NCBI RefSeq assembly: GCF_921293095.1
Contig: NC_060259.1
Location: 3,038,001-3,102,000 of the forward strand
Reading direction: 5' to 3'
Source of the DNA: Ischnura elegans
Taxonomy: Eukaryota; Arthropoda; Insecta; Odonata; Coenagrionidae
DNA length: 64,000 nucleotides
The translations under genes were made by a program, and so were the position numbers. The notes beneath the pieces are model-generated. The model worked only from the letters and a program-made list of their open reading frames with translations. It had not been told where the DNA came from and made no database searches. This document shows positions 33,576 through 44,738 of this stretch, piece by piece. The first letter of the stretch is position 1, and each line of letters opens with the position of its first letter.

Positions 33576-35279
33576 GTTTTTTCTTAAATTTTCTTCAGTT
33601 TTCACTGAGTAGCTTTAGTGTTAAGAGCACGGGTTTTCACCAAGGTAACTCTTCACTATTGAATTGCGTTGAGAAATTTTCTCGTGATATGACAGGTTGA
33701 AATTATTACAGCCTTTTGCAGTTTGATGTAAGTATTTGGATGGAGGTTGAGTATTTTGAAACTATTTTGTATGTGTTTTGGGATGATACCGGTAGCTGAG
33801 ATGACAATTGGAGCTATATAAACCTGTTCCATATTCCATATTCTTTTTATTTCTATTGCCAGATCTTGGTACTTGTTAATTTTTCCTGTAATTGTCTTTT
33901 CGATGTTATGCGACAGTGGCACGGCAATATCAACTATGTAGCAAGTTCTATATTTCTTGTCAATCAACACTATATCTGGTCTATTATTAACTATAGTTTT
34001 ATCTGTTTGAATAGGCAGATCGTAATAGATTTTAAATTCGCCGTTTTCAAGCACTGTTTCAGGGTGGTACACATAATATGGGGTCTTAGTATCTATTAAC
34101 ATGTGTTGGTAGGCCAGTTTTTGGTGGATAATTTTTGCAACTTGATTATGTCTACTTAAATATTCTGTATTAGCTAGCATCTTACAGCCAGATATAATGT
34201 GCTGGATTGTTTCAGGTACTTGAAAACACCTTCTACATTTGTCATCTGTTATGCTTTTATCACCAAGGATGTACTTTGCATAATTTTTAGTGCGGATGAC
34301 CTGGTCTTGTATTGCAAGCATGAACCCTTCGGTTTCTCCATAAAGTTCACCCAATGACAACCATTTGTTTGATGAGATTTTATCAACATATGGTTGATTG
34401 AGGTCATTGATGTGTCGTCCATGTAATTCCTTCTGGGCCCATACTTCTACCTTTCTATTTAATAGAACAGCTCCTGTGTTGGTTGCTTCATCGGTCGTGC
34501 CATTTTTTAGATTTAATGGTGTTAATTTGTTGTCGGCATATACTATTGATTTGTGAAGCTTCGAACTGTTTGATTTATCGTAGAAGAAATGTTTTAGTCC
34601 ATGAATTTGGTTTTTGAGGAGCTGTTGTAAATCTATTAACCCTCTACCTCCCATATAGCGGGGTAGCGTTAGCCTTTCCATTGCAGCCTTTGGGTGATGT
34701 AAATTAAATTTTGTGAATGATGTACGTATTGATCTTTCTATGCCTGCTATTTCGGTTTTGGTCCAGTCAATCACTCCAAATGTATATGTCAACACAGGTA
34801 CCGCAAACGTATTGATGGCTTTGATTACATTTCGTGCATTTAATTCTGTTTTAAGGATGGATGTTAGTCTTTTATGGAATTCAGTTGTTAATTCCTTCTT
34901 GATCTGTTTATGTTGTATTGATTTTGCTTGCAGGAATCCAAGGTATTTGTAGTTCTCATTTGCTTCCATAGATATTATTGACTCGTCATCTGTAACATTG
35001 AAGTTACCGTGCTTGATTTTCCCTTTATCTATGTGAAGCAATCTGCATTTATCCAATCCGAATTGCATTTTTATATCCGCGGAGAACCTACTTGTGACAT
35101 CCAAAAGGTACTTGAGCTGTATTTCATTTGAGGCATAGATTTTAATATTGTCCATATATAGAAGGTGAGACAAAGTAAAACTGGTGTTTGTACTATTTTT
35201 TTTTTATTTTGTATCCATATTTAGTGCTATTGAGGGCATTTGATAATGGGTTCAACGCCAGGCAAAACCAAAGTGGACT
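33576..35279 (-). mobile_element. R4/Dong-type element 2, 5'-truncated
   Basis: Its 3' end (low coordinate) abuts (ATT)n with GTTTTTTCTTAAATTTTC on the plus strand. The 5' end is truncated inside the RT (LWFCLALNPLSNAL remnant at about 35.2-35.27 kb) against the next (ATT)n. A run of ten A residues near 35.20 kb shifts the frame ahead of the long open stretch. Confidence 0.85.
33656..35173 (-). pseudogene. R4/Dong-type RT C-terminus + restriction-like endonuclease; YMDN in place of YMDD
   Basis: 505 open codons. The first residues include LLYMDNIKIYA: the second catalytic Asp of the RT box is Asn, which would abolish polymerisation. Then YLGFLQAKS, the thumb region, CRRCFQVPETIQHIISGC (zinc site, about residues 325-345) and the nuclease NNRPDIVLIDKK, VDIAVPLSHN, KINKYQDLA (about residues 400-470). 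It belongs to a different subfamily from element 1 but keeps the same order. Only the N-terminal RT motifs are missing. Confidence 0.85.
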
Positions 35280-35281
35280 CA

Positions 35282-35316
<35 letters not shown>
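35280..35316. repeat. (ATT)n between Dong elements 2 and 3
   Basis: About eleven ATT units, ending in an ACTAT interruption before the next element's 3' end. Confidence 0.9.
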
Positions 35317-35828
35317 GTTTTTTCTTAAATTTTCTTCAGTTTTCACTGAGTAGCTTTAGTGTTAAGAGCACGGGTTTTCACCAAGGTAACTCTTCACTAT
35401 TGAATTGCGTTGAGAAACTTTCTCGTGATATGACAGGTTGAAATTATTACAGCCTTTTGCAGTTTGATGTAAGTATTTGGATGGAGGTTGAGTATTTTGA
35501 AACTATTTTGTATGTGTTTTGGGATGATACCGGTAGCTGAGATGACAATTGGAGCTATATAAACCTGTTCCATATTCCATATTCTTTTTATTTCTATTGC
35601 CAGATCTTGGTACTTGTTAATTTTTCCTGTAATTGTCTTTTCGATGTTATGCGACAGTGGCACGGCAATATCAACTATGTAGCAAGTTCTATATTTCTTG
35701 TCAATCAACACTATATCTGGTCTATTATTAACTATAGTTTTATCTGTTTGAATAGGCAGATCGTAATAGATTTTAAATTCGCCGTTTTCAAGCACTGTTT
35801 CAGGGTGGTACACATAATATATACACAT
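35317..35828 (-). mobile_element. R4/Dong-type element 3, 3'-end fragment
   Basis: About 505 bp nearly identical to the 3' end of element 2 (33576-34080). The only difference I noticed is GAGAAACTTTCTCG versus GAGAAATTTTCTCG. It encodes the nuclease core only (about 143 codons, with NNRPDIVLIDKK and KINKYQDLA). Strong 5' truncation near 35820 next to (ATT)n. The high identity implies a recent insertion or a duplication. Confidence 0.9.
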
Positions 35829-35829
35829 A

Positions 35830-35865
<36 letters not shown>
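35830..35865. repeat. (ATT)n next to the 9-bp target duplication
   Basis: Directly precedes the second GAGATCGTA, so it is the true distal end of the inner CR1 element's tail. Confidence 0.9.
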
Positions 35866-36861
35866 GAGATCGTAAACAAAAAGTAGTTCTTGACGAAAAT
35901 AGCTCTGATGTTGTAAAAGTTACATCAGGTGTTCCACAAGGAAGCGTAATAGGCCCCCTGTTGTTCATTATATACATTAATGGTCTTTGCTCCCGCATTA
36001 GCAGTAAATTTATTACGTTTATTTGCTGACGACGCTGTCATCTATCGCGAAATAAGTGATCACCCTGACTATGAAAATCTATCATCTGACTTAAAGAACG
36101 TTCATTTGTGGAGCCAAGAGTGGATTCGAACTGAATCTTAGCAAATGCATGGCGGTACATTTCTTGCGGAATTCGTCCAACTCTAACCGGGTTTACGCAG
36201 TGGATGGTATTAAGATAAAGGCAACAGACGAAGTGAAGTACCTGGGAGTTACGATAACCTCGAACCTATCGTGGGGAACACATACAAGAATATTTGCGGC
36301 ATAGCCCTGAAGAAATTAGGATTCGTCAAGCGTACTGTGGGAAGATTTTCGGATGACAAATGTGCTATTTCATACTCGTCCGACCGCACCTTGAATATGC
36401 AGCGAGCGTATGGGATCTGGTGCAGAAAGACTCAATCCGCGAACTGAACAAAATACAAAGGAAGGCTGCGCGGTTCATCAAAAACTGCTACGGGCGTACA
36501 GACAGCGTTACCCAGATGTTAAGCTAATTAGGCTGGGAGCCGCTGGAGACTCGGAGGCTGCGCGCTAGGCTTAGATTGGTAGAACAATTTAGGATAGATA
36601 TCTTTAAGAGCGACACGGAGAACATAATATTAGAGCCACACTATATTTCCAGGTAGGACGGAAGCGATAAATAAGAGATATGTTTTGCCGAACTGATAGA
36701 TATGGGAATTCGTTTTTCCCCTAAACCATAAAGGACTTGAATATATACTAGTCGTAATTTCCTTAGAGATCTTCCTTTTTATGTAAGAACGGCTGGTGTC
36801 CTAACACCCCCTGCCACACGCCTTTTAGGCGGCTTGCGGGGTACTATGTAGATGTAGATGA
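35866..36861 (+). pseudogene. CR1/Jockey-group RT, 3' half of outer nested element
   Basis: Resumes after the second copy of GAGATCGTA (35866-35874): VTSGVPQGSVIGPLLFIIYINGL, then the catalytic region, degraded into several frames (CWRRC in place of ADD after a frame shift), YLGVTITSNLSW, RPHLEYAASVWD, IRELNKIQRKAARFIK and GWEPLETRRLRARL. The tail is TATGTAGATGTAGATG, a typical short 3' repeat for the group. Joined with 28420-29196, this accounts for a 5'-truncated element of about 1.8 kb. Confidence 0.85.
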
Positions 36862-38032
36862 ATATGAGCAGTTCAAACTAAAGTCTGCCTCGCTTCGCTT
36901 CTTCTGTATGCATTTGCAAGAAATAACTTCCTTTATTTATGCCATTTGGTTGAGTTTCAATGGCAGATTAGCCTCTTCTCCAGACATCCGCAGTCGACGG
37001 CGGAGATCGTGAAATTTTGCAGCTAGGGAGTGTCACGGGGACGAATGGGCCCAGGGTCCCCTTTCGAACATCCCAGCACATTCTATTCTCTCGTTTGAAA
37101 CAACTGTTCACGCGTTCACCCCATCCACCCCTTCGAGGAGCGCAGTCAAACAGGACGCGCCATTCGACTGCCAAATAGAACCAAATGCCACCATAGGAGC
37201 CCGCTCTCTGCGATCGACGGCCGCACTCGCTGGCCGCATCTTCTTCTCCTTTGACGCTTCCGCCACGGCCGCAATGCTCGCGATGTGATTCGCCTCCCAG
37301 CATGCGATAGTCTCCACTCGAGGCCGCACACCCACCCACCCCCCAAATCACATTCGCCTCATAAGACGCTTAATTTGGTTAGCGGCACATGGGGAAGCGG
37401 GGGGGGGGGGTTGAAAGGGATGGTTTTGGGGGGATGATGGGGTGGAGTCGAAGGGAAGCAGTGATCCGCGGGCGCATCACAATTTGAGACGCTTCCCCGG
37501 TGAAAAGGGAGCAGACTAATTCAATCAGGGTCGATCCTCCAATCGACGCGCCGCTTTTTTTCCAGAAGCACTCACCAGTGATGAGGATTGGTGAATTCGC
37601 CAGTCAGCAGCCCCGTCCAAGTCCCAGCCGCTAATATCAATAAATTAATGATTGAGAGATTTTATACCAACGCAGCGCCTAATATGTTCATGACGACCGT
37701 GCCGAAGCGGGACGAAGATATGTTGACACACCCGTCTAGGCGGGATAGCAGCCAACATGAAGTGTGACAAACCGAGTCAACTAACACTAGACACTCATTT
37801 TTAGACAACATTACTGGGCGGTACGTTTTATTCATTTATGGTGCTCGTGTGAGTTTTGGCTTACAAGAGTAACCAATAGATGTCACTGGAGCAATTCACC
37901 ACTCACCCATAGAAGAAATGGACAAGGAACTCGATCATACAAGATTTTCTTTCCGATATCTGAATTTTATGACGCAATCGACGGTTCACCCATTCTGAGA
38001 GTCATGTGCCACGAAATTCTTAATTGATAATA
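36862..38032. other. Spacer with CpG-rich patch and dispersed-repeat copy B
   Basis: The CpG-rich patch at about 36.97-37.56 kb (CGCACTCGCTGGCCGC-type) has open frames on the minus strand with no recognised domain. Copy B of the dispersed repeat is at 37858-37935. A G-run at 37399-37410. Confidence 0.4.
37858..37935 (+). repeat. Dispersed repeat, copy B
   Basis: Matches the reverse complement of 17990-18080: AAGAGTAACCAATAGATG, CACTCACC, then GAAATGGACAAGGA. Confidence 0.6.
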
Positions 38033-38060
38033 CAGGGTGAGTCCTTATTTTTTAACTTTA
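38033..38060 (+). other. Possible Tc1/mariner-type terminal sequence
   Basis: ATACAGGGTGAGTCCTT has the form TA + CAGGGTG, frequent at termini of insect Tc1/mariner-like elements. A matching inverted end was not found near the transposase relic at 40.5-41.0 kb. Confidence 0.25.
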
Positions 38061-38116
38061 AAAATCCATAACTCTGCAGAGAACAAAAGGAGAGCTAAGC
38101 TAAATCTGTCGTCGAA

Positions 38117-39700
38117 TTAACCCTTTAAAACCCAATATGTCTTGCCGCGAATTTTATTTTATTTTCTTAGTTAGGTTGCGTAAATATAATCATTAAAATT
38201 CGTTAATGCATTTTTTTCAAATTTCCCTCGCAAATGTAGATTTAACATGTTGCTTCAGAGCAACACTGGGCCGCTACGGAACTTTTTCAGATTTATCAGC
38301 TGTAAATTAGTATCTCATTCAAACTTCATTCTTTCAAGCTATGAAAATTTTGTTCACTATTCACATAATTAAATATTTTATCTTTACTATTACTAAATTA
38401 ATTTACCATGAAGGTTGTATCTACTAAATATTTATTTCAAATGTAAACTTTTTACATGCATTGAGTGCCTTATTTTCACTGATGCAGGAGTAAAATGCAC
38501 AGAGCCACAAAATATTGATCAATAAAAGCTTTTCTATAAAACCATCGAAGTGCAACAACTATTATTTTAAATTCACCACTTTGAACTTCGTATTCCATAA
38601 GACTTGAGGATAGCCTCTGAGGACAGAGGACATCTGCACATTCTATCACAGCTAATTCATAGGTAATATTCCTCTTTCCTTTAGAGCTATTGCTAGTTGT
38701 AGGGAAGAAAACCAATTATCGAAATATACTTCGAAATACTAACATTCCGACAACTCACTGCCGAGAGCCATTACAATGTGGCACAATAACTCCAACCCCA
38801 CGTGTTCACAAGTTCCTTTCCAGTACTCATTTCAAAGTCGTACATGAGTACCTACTGGCCAGTTCTCATAAAAACTTGGAAACCCTACTTGTGAGGCTTG
38901 CCTTTGATATATTGTTTCGATTGGCTCTTCCACTTGAAAGGAATCGTTTGGTCATCGATGGAATGTCACTCTTTTGGGGGTTTTCGTTGCATGTTGGTAC
39001 GTATGTTATTCAATAGAGGCCTCAATTTATACAATTTATCGCCTTTGTGATTATTCTTGGGATTTTGATGGTGTTTATGCGCAAAATGTTAATACTGCAT
39101 CAAAAACAGAAAGTGATTGCGACTCATGACATCCGTAAAAGGAGAAAACCTAGGTTCATTTTGTCAGTACATTCTAATGGGCGGCATTTTGATGATTCCT
39201 ATTAGTAAGAAAATACCAATGAGCTGGTCCATTTCCTCAAGGGAATTGTTGAGCACCACGGCATCTTCTTGGTGACCGATTGTAAAGGGATGACTCTTCA
39301 TTCGTCAAGGCGAAAATAACTTTGGATCAGTATTATAAAAAGAACTCATATGGCGTATGCGGTTCAAATGAAGGTGGTGGTAAACTACTCTTCCAAGCAG
39401 CGTCTTTCATGGAAAAATCACATTTTTGCAATGTATATTATTCCATTTCTTTACTTTCATTACCTCACGTGAAGTCAATGGCGTCATTGCTGTATTCTGA
39501 AATGTTGCCAAACATCAGTTCTTCTAGGATGTCAGCAATGTCTTCCTCCTTTCCCAGACTCTGCACTTCACGTTTACTACACATGACTACTAAGTATCAA
39601 GAATATGCTTACAGAATCAACAAATTGTTTACCTGGATTTCCTAAATGCACCAGATTTACCCATAGTTCCTTGGAGACCCGTTGTTGCTCTCAAGCGAAA
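38117..39700 (-). mobile_element. Decayed piggyBac element
   Basis: A TTAA at 38117-38120, followed by CCCTTTAAAACCC, is a plausible piggyBac 3' end (TTAA target, CCC terminus). The transposase relic lies inside on the minus strand. The other terminus is not identified; a GCTTATAAGC-type short palindrome near 40.08 kb echoes TTGCTTCAGAGCAA near 38.25 kb and might be subterminal. Confidence 0.5.
38476..39660 (-). pseudogene. piggyBac transposase relic
   Basis: Minus-strand fragments in the order of a piggyBac transposase: acidic N-terminus EDIADILEELMFGN, PYEFFL, LEEMDQLIGIFLLIGIIKMPP, SPFTDVMSRNHF, KLYKLRPLLNNI, the first catalytic region DDQTIPFKWKS..KQYIKGKPHK, a degraded stretch MYDFEMSTGKE, the second catalytic region YFDNWFSSLQLAIALKERGI, and weak KVVNL. 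At least eight stops or frame changes. It keeps the Asp of DNW. Older than the 56-58 kb copy and of a different subfamily. Confidence 0.75.
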
Positions 39701-40519
39701 CACATTTCGGATCCAATTTAAAGATGATAGATACCATGTCACTAGCCTGTATATTTTGTGATAGTTAAGTTAAGCATATATTTTAAAATTATATTGTATA
39801 TAACATGATGGAACGCTAGTTAATGACAAAAAAATCTTTCTAACCACGAGGACGTCAGAGAAAATTTTAAATCGTTCCGCATACCTCATTTCATTATCCC
39901 GTATTCGAGAATTGCACCAAGCACGTGTTTTCAAGCATTTTCACCAAGTGACGTAAATATTAACTCCAAAGATACGGCTTTCAAGCAAAATTAAAGATGC
40001 CTTTATTCTCTCTATGAAGTCTATGAATTTCATATAACATGCATTCTCTATGAATTTCAGGTCCTTTAAATATATATATGCTGCTTATAAGCAACATTGG
40101 GCGATAAAGGAGCGGTTGCGGAGCTCTAAAGTTCTAAAGCTATAAAGTTTCATTCAGTCTCTCATTTGTAGGGATGGGATGTTTGTGCAATTGGAAAAGT
40201 TACGGGAGGTGTGCGAGTGACTAAAATGTAGCCTGCATCAAGTAAACATTTGTTCGCAGCCCAAGAAAATCGACTCGCTGAGCTGGGAGAGAGCTGCAAC
40301 TTCCACATACAACTATTTGGAGAGTCCTATGGAAAAGTGATGAAACCTTATCGTCTTTTATTGGTGCAAGCCATCTATGCACCTAATAAGGTTAAAAGAA
40401 TCGATTTCTGAGAGTTTTCCATACTGAGCGTACAACTGAGCGTACATGTGATTCGCCTAAGGTGAACGTTTGCTGCGCCATTTCAGCCAATTAAGTTTTT
40501 AGTCCTTTTTTCTTAGACG

Positions 40520-40985
40520 GTGCTATTGTAATTGGGCTAAATTATCTGGCGACGTAAACGAATTGGCTGTTCCCCCAACTTGAACAAGAAAAACAATAAT
40601 TCATAATCCAGTAGGAAGAAGCACCACATTGGCACTAATCTGTCCGTGACTGTCTGAATGACAACTACCCGAGGCGATGGATCGGCCGATTCATCACTGC
40701 TTTCCAAGAAGTCTTGACCTCACACCCTGTGATTTTTCTTGTGGAGGTTTGTTAAGGATATGGTATTTCGATCAACTTTACCAGTTAGCATTGATAATCT
40801 GAAAAATAAATAACTCTATCAGCTATTGAAACTGCTACTCCCGATCCATTGCCATTGAGAGGTTGAGTGTGGAACGAGGTTGTGTTGACATCGTTCGAGT
40901 GTCTGGAGGGGATCATTTCTATTGGACATTTGTGACCTTCTTCTCGAGTGAATAAAACTTTATGCATAACACGAGGCTCTATTAT
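40520..40985 (+). pseudogene. Tc1/mariner-type DDE transposase C-terminal relic
   Basis: Frame pieces read NYLAT, TNWLFPQLEQE, APPHWH, SVRDCLNDNYPRRWIGR, then after a frame change FFLWRFVKDMVFRSTLP and VSIDNLKNK, then after another AIETATPDPL and VWNEVV. This is the order of a common arthropod IS630/Tc1/mariner-type transposase (FQQDGAPPH ... RWIGR ... DLTPCDFFLWG). Several stops, and a degraded DLTPCDF segment (SLDLTPCDFSCGG in a third frame). No termini assigned. Confidence 0.7.
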
Positions 40986-43091
40986 ATTTCTTTGATTGAA
41001 TACAAATTTTTAAATTTGTGGTATTCTTCTTGAATCACCGTGTGCAGTGAAAAGAAATCAGCATCGACAAACAACATCACAGTCATTGCTGAAGTTGGTT
41101 GAAAAATTTTACCCATAAATATTAAATGGTATGGTAGATCAGAAAGCTCACCGATTAATCCACCAGTCACTAACTTCTACAAAGTCTTGATCGAAAAATT
41201 TTATGGGCATGAAATGACTCTACAATACCATATTATTACATATAAAATTCCGAAGATTTGTAAAACATTTGAACAAAAATATTGAACATATTCATAGACA
41301 CAAGCAACCAAAGGAATCGCATACTCAATGAATCTCACAAAAATTAACTACGGATTAATTATTTTCTGAAGCGAAGAATGACAAATATTTCACCCTTTTT
41401 TAAATTTTGATCAAAGCCGGGGACCACGATTAGCGAGGAAAGCCAATTAAATAATCTTTTACATAAGCCAATACGAACAAAAATCCTTTCAAAGGAATAA
41501 TTGAACGTCTGTGAACTTTGCACGCTTGCACATAACAATTCTATTGTGAAAGCTTTCCCGAAAATGCATACCGAAAAAAAAGGCTGGTCGTGACCAGTAG
41601 CAATAAAATGTGATAAATGATCTCCTATTGTGTGGTGTATGTGAGGCTTTGAGATCGCAGATAAATGGACGAAGAGAGGCAAAAGAAGAGGAATTGTGTC
41701 CCAAAATAAATACTAGAACTAGGAAATCACATTTTTGAAAAAGCTGCTCTGGCATAAAAATCCTATCTTGAACCGTGGAATATTAAGGGTAATACTAATA
41801 CTAATAAAGGGTAATACATACTAATGTTGGTAGAATATAGCTCAATCGGCATCACAGAACGTGAAACTTATGTTCAAACTTAATGTTCATGATACAGATA
41901 TAACGGAACAGCATACGAAGATATTGGATGAAAAAAGAGAATTATCTTAATATGGATAAAAATAGAAATTACCTGAGAGCCAAGATGTTTTAGTAAATTT
42001 CTAACACTCCGCTTGATGAAAGTACGATAAATTCAAATACCCTTAACAACTGAGAGAGCCTTCGTAATTCAAAAGAATCAAGTGCTTTTTATGTCAATTA
42101 ACACACGTCTTAATCCCAGTGACGGTGTAAGCTGTTCAAAGGAATCTTACCACTCACTTGAGTAAAATTACAGCTGTGAATTCCGAACCACTTCCATCCC
42201 ATTAACTGTAAAATTTAATTTGACTAAAGGTTCGGCAACTGGATTCGCTTCAGCCAAACGTCTGCGGTTCAAGCAATTCTTTTCCCTTCAACTCTTAATT
42301 TCTTTCTTAACTCAACGGTGGGGTTCCATAACTTGGAAATGGCAGCGTCCTATAATTAAACAAAAATGACTACGGTCTCAATATGTCTCATTTGCCTTAT
42401 AATGAGCCATAAAGGATCTAGATGATTAACGTGTGAAAAATGAGGGAAAGAAGACTAATGTTAAGGAGCTGAATTTTAGGAACAGGAACAACGATGGCAA
42501 CTGTCACCCGTGATTTGCCAGAGGCACAATCATTTCTGCCTGAACTCGGTTTCCGAAATTTCTTTCGCATCGGTTCACTTTGGACACGCCCGATTCGTTC
42601 AGCAGCCACTTTCCAGTTCTCAGTGCTCTTGTCCGTCCTTCATATCTCAGGCTGCTGCGATGACGTGTCCCTTGATCGGTCGGCTTCTTTTTGAATAGCC
42701 TTTTTTCATGTTTTTCAGAAGCAATAGCGCTAAAAATGGGCAATTACGAACATCCACCATTGGAGAGCACGTCTGGGAAGGCACCACACACAACGACTAT
42801 TTTGAAAATGTGAATACACCACCAAAGAGAGAGAGAATACCACCGGCGATGGAGAGAGACGTAAACGTTCGTTAGAGATGAAAGATGCTGCCTCTCAAAC
42901 GCACGGATATTTGAAGAAACCGAGCAATCAGGAGACACCTCACCGCACCAGCTGGCAATCTAAGATAAAAAAGGCGGAAGCCCTGCGCCAGCACTTCAAA
43001 CATGAAGACGACTGCTGACTACGCCGGCTAAACGGACGTGGAAGAAATTCCGGTAACCGAGTTCTGCCACTTGGCTCCACAAAACCCTACA
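40986..43091. other. Spacer, no recognised gene
   Basis: AT-rich to 42.4 kb, more balanced at 42.4-43.0 kb, where short frames occur on both strands without recognisable domains. Confidence 0.35.
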
Positions 43092-43099
43092 CCCTTAGA

Positions 43100-43428
43100 C
43101 AGTGGCGGATCTACGGGCAGGGTACTTAGGGGGCTATTGGGCCCCATTGGGTCGAAACACACATTACATATAATCAAAATATTTGGGGGTTACCACTTTG
43201 CACAAAAGTGTTTAGTTATATTATCCTACTTTTTAAACTTCTTTGACCAATTGAAATACAAATTAGCTCTAAACTTAGGGCCTACTTTACATCCTTTTGG
43301 TACATTGCATTCTAGAGGTAGATCCAGAGAGGGCATAGGAGGGGCTATATCCCCCCTTAGGTATTCAATTTACACAAGATAGAATCGTAATCTTAGCCTC
43401 CCTTGTCGCTATCCTAAATCCGCCACTG
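43100..43428. mobile_element. hAT-type MITE, 329 bp
   Basis: Termini CAGTGGCGGATCTACG and, inverted, CAGTGGCGGATTTAGG (about 16 bp). Flanks CCCTTAGA (43092-43099) and CCCATAGA (43429-43436) form an 8-bp target duplication with one mismatch, the length typical of hAT elements. The interior has no transposase; a short open frame is incidental. Confidence 0.8.
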
Positions 43429-43436
43429 CCCATAGA

Positions 43437-44081
43437 GTAATTTCCAATAACATGGTCTTCATAATAATGGGCCATTAAACGCCATCACCAGCCTCACCCG
43501 CCGCATTGCTACATCGCTGATTGTTTTTCTTATTCCGTCGAGGTCTCAGATTTTGTCTTCTTGCATGGGATTCCAAATACTTGATATTTTTGAGGTAACG
43601 CGTACCACTTTTATATTGTAGCGCAGAATAAAACGTTGATGAAGTGAGGCGACCCCTACCAGAGAGATGAGATTTGCTACTTAACATTAGACACACTACA
43701 AAAGTCATTTCAACAATATCGTATGTCTGTCTCGGCAGGAAATTGAGGGTGAGACAACATGTAGCTCCACCCTCATGGAAGCGATAAAAAAAACACGGTC
43801 GCAATTTTTGCGTCATGGGACACGATAGCATTGGGATGCGGGCAGATGCTCCACCAACAAGGAGAGAAAAAGCCGAAAGAATCGATTGATAGGCCAGGGA
43901 GGCCAACCCCTGCCTCAGTGCACCGTTTGTACTTCCCTCATAAGAGAACTGTCCTCGTGCAGGAGCCGAGAAGACGGCCGCAAATTGAACGCGGCCGCCC
44001 GCGACCTCGATCTTCCCCTCAGCATCGCAGCTGAGACGACACGTTTTCCACCACTTCAAAGTGACCCATTGGGACGTGAAT
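43437..44081. other. Spacer with GC-rich part, no recognised gene
   Basis: A 194-codon minus-strand frame (43475-44059) and two short plus frames overlap a CpG-containing segment at 43.8-44.04 kb. No domain recognised; a host exon cannot be excluded. Confidence 0.3.
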
Positions 44082-44738
44082 AGGGTGATTTCCTTATACT
44101 TTTTTATTGCCTAAATCGAAAGATTATTACTCCTGGAGTACGTATTTCACGCTTTTAGGTTTTTAAATGACGATATCTATTTTTCGCGATTAAATGAAAA
44201 GTGAAAATTTTCAAGCGCGCGAAAACGCGACGGCTAAGTATGAATGCCGGGAAAAATCCGTGTGACGTCGTTCTGGTTCCCGCTGCCGCAAGTGAGGTGA
44301 CCCTGGGGCGAGGCTTTGAGCGCTGATATGACGCAGGATGCTGGCAGGTAGCAGAGTACCCAGCTAGCTGGTAGTGCTTGGCTTAAATATTATTAATACC
44401 TAATCAAACGAAGAAAACTTTCCCACCTAAGCCAGTTTTAATAGCTGATAATTAAGACATGTTTCCCTGAGCTGTGTGCCTCATGCATGCATTGGTAATC
44501 TCAGACGATGAAAAACTCCTATCTACTCGTACAGAAACTAGGTTCTTGTGACGTCACGTGGAGTGGAATCGCATGGGCGCCAATCTGGCCTTTTTCAAAT
44601 GAGGTTAAAAATGACCGTTGCCATTCGTCTTAACTGGGATTTCTAAAACCAAATAATTTGTATATTATGAATACACTAATGGTGGCTAACGAATCGCAAT
44701 CAAGGCCTTTCGTTTTCTTTGATGAAGGAAACTACCCT
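44082..44738. mobile_element. MITE-like repeat, about 657 bp
   Basis: Left end AGGGTGATTTCCTT and inverted right end AGGGTAGTTTCCTT (12 of 14 matching). The interior (TCGAAAGATTATTACTCC, CTCCACGTGACGTCAC in inverse) is one I recall as a common arthropod interspersed repeat. No coding capacity. Target duplication not clear. Confidence 0.6.

Larger units (their letters stand above)
29197..35865 (+). mobile_element. 6.67-kb compound insertion into the outer element
   Basis: Flanked by a 9-bp direct repeat GAGATCGTA (29188-29196 and 35866-35874). It consists of a plus-strand CR1-group element (to 31137), then four (ATT)n tracts separated by three minus-strand Dong/R4-type elements. The simplest reading is that the CR1-group copy inserted first, with an (ATT)n tail, and the tail was then used as target by the Dong-type elements. 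Confidence 0.85.

Noticed and set aside
43475..44059. 194-codon minus-strand frame as a host gene
   Set aside because: No domain, overlaps other open frames in a GC-rich patch, and no splice or homology evidence.
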